Shown here: positions 33,601 to 37,064 of the stretch, one piece after another
Layout of the letters: every line of letters starts with the position of its first letter
How positions within the stretch are numbered: position 1 is the first letter of the stretch
Assembly (NCBI GenBank): GCA_001655205.1
Contig: LPNZ01003457.1
Location: 1 to 37,064 of the forward strand
Origin: Lenisia limosa
Lineage: Eukaryota > Breviatea
DNA: 37,064 bases
Direction: 5' to 3'
Notes under the pieces: generated by a model
Told to the model about the DNA's origin: nothing
The model's database searches: none
Seen by the model: only the letters and a program-made list of their open reading frames with translations
Made by a program: the position numbers and the translations under genes

Positions 33601-33877
33601 ATTAAAAATCAATATCGCTAAGGTAATAAACTTCTAGTATTATTTATTTTGCTTAGAAAGTTTTGTTTTTACATAATTCTCCCTCTACATACCTGCACTG
33701 AACCAATGCCAAACCAGGGATGTTGTGCTGACTTTTGCTGGGTGACAACGGAGAACGGTGCTACAAGGTGAGTATGGACAGTATTCAAATATTCAATACC
33801 AATGACATGCCAAATATCCACAAACGTGTTACCGCGCAAAAGGCTGTTGAAAAAAGCAAAAGAAAGAAGAACCACAT
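30652..33877 (-). CDS. Secreted tyrosinase with N-terminal cupredoxin-like domain
   Basis: MWFFFLLLFSTAFCA (ATG 33875-33877) is a good signal peptide, but its donor phase does not fit the next exon cleanly, so the start is provisional. After HPWFGIGS comes a plastocyanin-like domain: ligand-type His in SHPLYITTS, then YYQCNFHPAM (Cys-x2-His-x2-Met), the type-1 copper pattern. Next are a Cys-rich segment (LPRCTGCCGAKNDTC; CKCAQCTDG), an acidic Pro linker, and a tyrosinase domain. CuA residues: GIHGG, YCPHSSSLF (Cys-x-His, as in thioether-forming tyrosinases) and LPWHRHYL. CuB residues: SAHNS, AHGQGGGDLG and LHGEADRLWAVWQ. All six copper histidines are present, so oxidation of phenols or catechols is expected, outside the cell or in vesicles. 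The C-terminal part (SRLSVEYPPQQDTEYIG; HAIFGMGFPMSARFYP; ending YVNPDTVPI) is unassigned. One intron is only 32 nt (32544-32575). The stop is TAA at 30652-30654. Confidence 0.85.
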
Positions 33878-34319
33878 TGCTTTGCTGCAAGAGAAAAAGG
33901 GGGAAGGCAAAACAGGAAACCTAGAAACCTATGCAAAAAGCGAAAAGGATATTGTCACTAATCATGCAGTAAACTACAATTAACTTTTTGGAAACAAAGT
34001 TTGATATGCATAGCAAGATATGAGACATAAACAGTCTTTGAATTGACTGACCTTTGTTCACGAAATCGATGGCACTTGCCTTTTTTGGGAATGTCTGTCA
34101 TTTCACACTCTTAAGTATCCTCCTCCACAACTTCGCCACCTCAATTATGTGTTGATGTGTTGTTGATTTGTTGATTTGATTTGCACACCCGAGCCTGACC
34201 CGAGCACCTGATCACCGCTCGCTGTGGGAATGGGCATGGGGTATAAATCCTCCAGAAAAATTTGTCCTTTTTAGCCCTTTTTTTTCGTTTTATTTGCGTC
34301 AAATTAAACAAGAAACATT
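33878..34319. promoter_or_regulatory. Divergent promoter, tyrosinase and NAP1, with TATA box on the NAP1 side
   Basis: This 442-nt space lies between the tyrosinase start and the NAP1 ATG. GGGGTATAAATCC at 34238-34250 is a good TATA element, about 75 nt before the NAP1 start codon, followed by a T/C-rich stretch (TTTTTTTTCGTTTTATTTGC). On the tyrosinase side, a strong pyrimidine-AG acceptor (reading TTTTTCTCTTGCAG on the minus strand, about 33887-33900) suggests an upstream exon may exist. Confidence 0.6.
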
Positions 34320-35998
34320 ATGCCCCAACTAAGTCAGGAAGATATGTTGGCCATGCTCATGGAGGTTTGTTTTGTTTCGCTTTTTAACACTGTAGAAAGC
34401 TGTTGGCTTCTCGTCTGGGTATGTTGAGACTCTCCCCAAGGTGGTTCGCGGACGTGTTCGTGCTCTGAAGCAACTTCAGGTTTGTTGTGGGTTTAAAACT
34501 GCAAATTGTTCATCTTCTCAGCTTGCGTGTATACTGATTACTCTTTAGGAAGAGATTGATGCTATTCTTGTCGAGTATGAGAAGGAGAAGCTTGAAATTC
34601 TTGCCAAGATTGAAGATGATGAAATCTTTGAAAAAGTATGGATATTCGCATTAATGATACTTTTTTTTTCAATTTTATTGACTTTATATGTAGAGACGTC
34701 AGATCATTTCTGGAGAGGTGGAGGTCGAGAAAAAGGAGGATGAGGAAGATGAAGAGGAGGAGGTTAGCAGGTGACCATAGTACAAGTGCATACCTTCTTT
34801 ATGACTATTGTAGGATAGCAATGGTGAGAAGGGCATTCCTGACTTCTGGCTGACTGCTTTCAACCACTCTCCCGTATGTGATTGGTATTGCCTGGCTGAC
34901 CATTTGCTTCTTGGCTTTTCCCAGTGACACAATAGATAGCAGAGTTCATGAGAGATGAGGATGCTGAGCCCCTTGCAAAGCTGACACATGTACACTGCAA
35001 ATCTGAGCCTTGTGGATTGGTATGAGGGAAACTCTGAATATATCTTAAAAAAAGTCTGTTCCTTACTGACATTCAGATCACGGACTGCAAGTTCCACTTT
35101 GAAGAAAACGGCTTCTTCACCAACAAGGTTGGGAATAATCAGAAGGATGGCTGAGGTCTTTTTTCATGGTTCCAGGTCCTAAATATCCGTCTGACGGCAG
35201 CTATTGACGTATCACCCGAGAAACTCGGTCTTAAATTGATAAAATCTGAAGGTGACGTTATCAACTGGAAGGAGGGCAAGAAGTTGACAGCCGAGGTGAC
35301 TGAAAAGACCCAACGCTCGAAAAGTTGGCTTGGCCATTGATCACATTTCTCATTTACATCGCTATCTTTCATACTAATGTTGTAGAGACCGGAAAGACCC
35401 GTGTTGTCAAGGATGAGAAGGCCTGCAAGTCTTTCTTCAGACTGTTCGACATATTGGATCTTTCTCAGGTATTACCCAGTCTATCATATGTTTTTATCTG
35501 ATAATATGTACATATGTAATAACACGATATATTTTTGGTTGTAGATGAATTGCTGTTAATGGCATTAGGAGAAGCCAAGCGATCCTGATGCAGCCGAGTT
35601 CCAGGAAGAACTTGTGAACGGTCTCGAGTCGATTGAGTACATTGTGTCCAGGTGCGTGGCGCAAGTGGATGGTTGTTTTATCAACTCTTTTTGACGCTTT
35701 AGGGGTATTGAGGCCTTTGCTGGTACTCTCTTTGACGAAGACGAAGATGAAGATGAAAATGAGGAAGAGGAAGACTACTCTGATGAAGGTGAGGGGAACC
35801 TCATACAATCCTGTTCTCAACTTGGAGTGTCTTTAAAATTCTCCCATCTTGTCTCGAGGCTTATACATTTTAGATGAAGAAGAAGATGAAGATGATGATG
35901 CCGCTCCTGCTGATGGAGAGGAGGTAGGAGGAGGGGATACTAATTGCTTGTACATTATTCTCTAACATTTACAGAAACCCGAGTGCAAACAGCAGTAG
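34320..35998 (+). CDS. NAP1: Nucleosome assembly protein 1 (histone chaperone)
   Basis: Many short exons with GT-AG introns; ATG at 34320 (MPQLSQEDMLAMLME) and TAG at 35996-35998. NAP-family landmarks appear in order: GYVETLPKVVRGRVRALKQL, a long dimerisation helix (EEIDAILVEYEKEKLEIL), EKRRQIISGE, GIPDFWLTAFNHSP, CKFHFEENGFFTNKVL, GDVINWKEGKKLT, GKTRVVKDEKACKSFFRLFD, and a strongly acidic tail (DEDEDEDENEEEEDYSDE). It should dimerise and carry H2A-H2B for nucleosome assembly in cytoplasm and nucleus. The last residues, PECKQQ, form a CaaX-like end of the same kind as in animal NAP1-like proteins. At about 340 residues it is slightly short for the family; the shortening is around the linker after the dimerisation helix. 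It diverges from the tyrosinase gene behind a TATA box. Identification is firm; exact exon ends are inferred from frame. Confidence 0.93.
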
Positions 35999-36086
35999 AT
36001 CAAATAACGTCCAGGTATAATGAACTTTTTTTTTGTAACAATTTACTCGAACACGAAAATGACAATCGTTAATTACCTATTTCAGA

Positions 36087-36096
36087 NNNNNNNNNN
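36087..36096. other. Assembly gap (10 N)
   Basis: Ten N, probably a placeholder of unknown real size, lie at the 3' side of the cystathionine beta-synthase gene just after the codons for VNPDWMA. The end of that protein is hidden or misjoined here. The NAP1 stop is only 88 nt to the left. Confidence 0.9.
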
Positions 36097-37064
36097 CAGC
36101 CATCCAGTCGGGGTTGACGAACTTCTCAATGTAGTTACGGATGGAGTCGGGGAGAACAACAACACAGCGTTGGCCCTAGAAAGGTCAGCAACAGCACAAA
36201 ACAAGTGACTGTGTCCCATGTAACAAACCTCCTTGAGGTCCTTAGCAGCGATAAGGGCAGCCCAGACAGCGGAGCCGGAAGAGCCACCGCAAAGGAGACC
36301 CTCCTCGCGGATGAGGCGACGGGCCATGATGAAGGACTCCTTGTCCTCTGACTTGATCCAGCGGTCAATTAGAGAGCGGTCAAGAACATCGGGAATGAAA
36401 CCGTAACCTGTTCGAGTCAGAAAACGGATTCATAAGGAATCAAGGTTTGACTTTTTGCGTACCGATACCCTCAACGTGGTAGCTTCCGACTTCTCCGGGG
36501 CCGGCAAGAATGGAACCGACGGGGTCAACACCAACAATGATGCAGTCGGGGTTGGCCTCCTTCAGGCGGCGGGCAATACCGGTGATGGTACCTCCAGTAC
36601 CGACACCCATAACGCACATGTCAACCTGAACTGTCACATGGGAACACTAGGGCCACAAGCATTAACCATCAGACAATCGCAATGAACCACATTACCACTC
36701 ACCTTGCCGTCGCATTGATCGAGGATTTCCTGTCCAGTACCGTAGTAATGGGCATCAGGGTTGTTGCAGTTCACGTACTACACCATCAGTATCTTGGTGG
36801 GAACATTGACATCTAGGTCAAGAAACCAAACCTGGTCAAGGATGTGGGCATCTTCCATCTCTTCCTTGAGCCTGTTGGCAACACCAATGTGAGAATCCTA
36901 GAATATCAGGCACAATTGCATGAACTCAAAAATAAGTATTGTTCTAGTAAAAATGACCTACAGGAGAGTCGAAAGAAGCCTCAGTGGGAGTCTGGACCAC
37001 CTTCGCGCCAAGAGCCTGTGAAGATGAAAATTGGAAAGAAAAAAGAAAAAGGCGGAGGGGTGGG
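36097..37064 (-). CDS. Cystathionine beta-synthase, partial (C-terminal part of the catalytic core)
   Basis: Exons read from the right edge leftward give [132 protein letters not shown] and [20 protein letters not shown]. This is the PLP-dependent (fold type II) core. GTGGT is the phosphate-binding loop, and the Ser of GGSSGS sits where the family contacts the pyridine nitrogen. The enzyme condenses serine and homocysteine to cystathionine. The order and wording follow cystathionine beta-synthase more closely than bacterial cysteine synthases. The PLP lysine and any heme-binding N-terminus lie beyond the right edge. The 10-N gap follows VNPDWMA, and only 88 nt remain before NAP1, so C-terminal AdoMet-binding CBS domains are not visible. 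Confidence 0.92.

Overview
This window is nuclear DNA from an intron-rich unicellular eukaryote. Almost every gene is split into many short exons by GT-AG introns, mostly about 30-100 nt and some only 32-33 nt. Intergenic spaces are a few hundred bases. The gene set combines a Zn2Cys6 (fungal-type) transcription factor, a sensor-linked class III nucleotide cyclase, a secreted tyrosinase with a cupredoxin domain, EGF-like repeats on a large lipid-transfer-type protein, NAP1 and cystathionine beta-synthase. That mix suits an amoebozoan or an early-branching opisthokont (unicellular holozoan or basal fungus) better than a yeast, plant or animal. I cannot name the species.

Layout: (1) 5692 down to the left edge, minus strand: a secreted protein with a vitellogenin/MTP-type lipid-transport N-terminus and C-terminal EGF-like repeats, broken by a 299-nt assembly gap. 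(2) 6027-7330, plus: a seven-exon gene for an unrecognised protein of about 176 residues. (3) 22115 down to 7544, minus: a giant coiled-coil protein of dozens of exons, one of them 2.4 kb. (4) 26585 down to 22588, minus: a receptor-type class III cyclase with a dCache-like sensor. One of its introns carries a MITE-like inverted-repeat element and another a four-copy tandem repeat. (5) 26812-30425, plus: a Zn2Cys6 transcription factor. (6) 33877 down to 30652, minus: a secreted cupredoxin-tyrosinase. (7) 34320-35998, plus: a NAP1 histone chaperone. (8) 37064 down to about 36097, minus: the C-terminal part of the catalytic core of cystathionine beta-synthase, cut by the window edge.

The genes do not form an operon or an obvious pathway. 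Three divergent pairs share short promoters: lipid-transfer protein/176-aa gene, cyclase/Zn2Cys6 factor, and tyrosinase/NAP1. The most notable items are the lipid-transfer-EGF protein in an apparent non-animal, the cupredoxin-tyrosinase fusion, the cyclase with a mixed substrate-selecting pair, and the intron architecture (32-33 nt introns, G-runs after donors, a probable GC-AG intron, a MITE-like insertion). Exon models were read by eye from splice consensus and reading frame; those marked approximate need transcript support.
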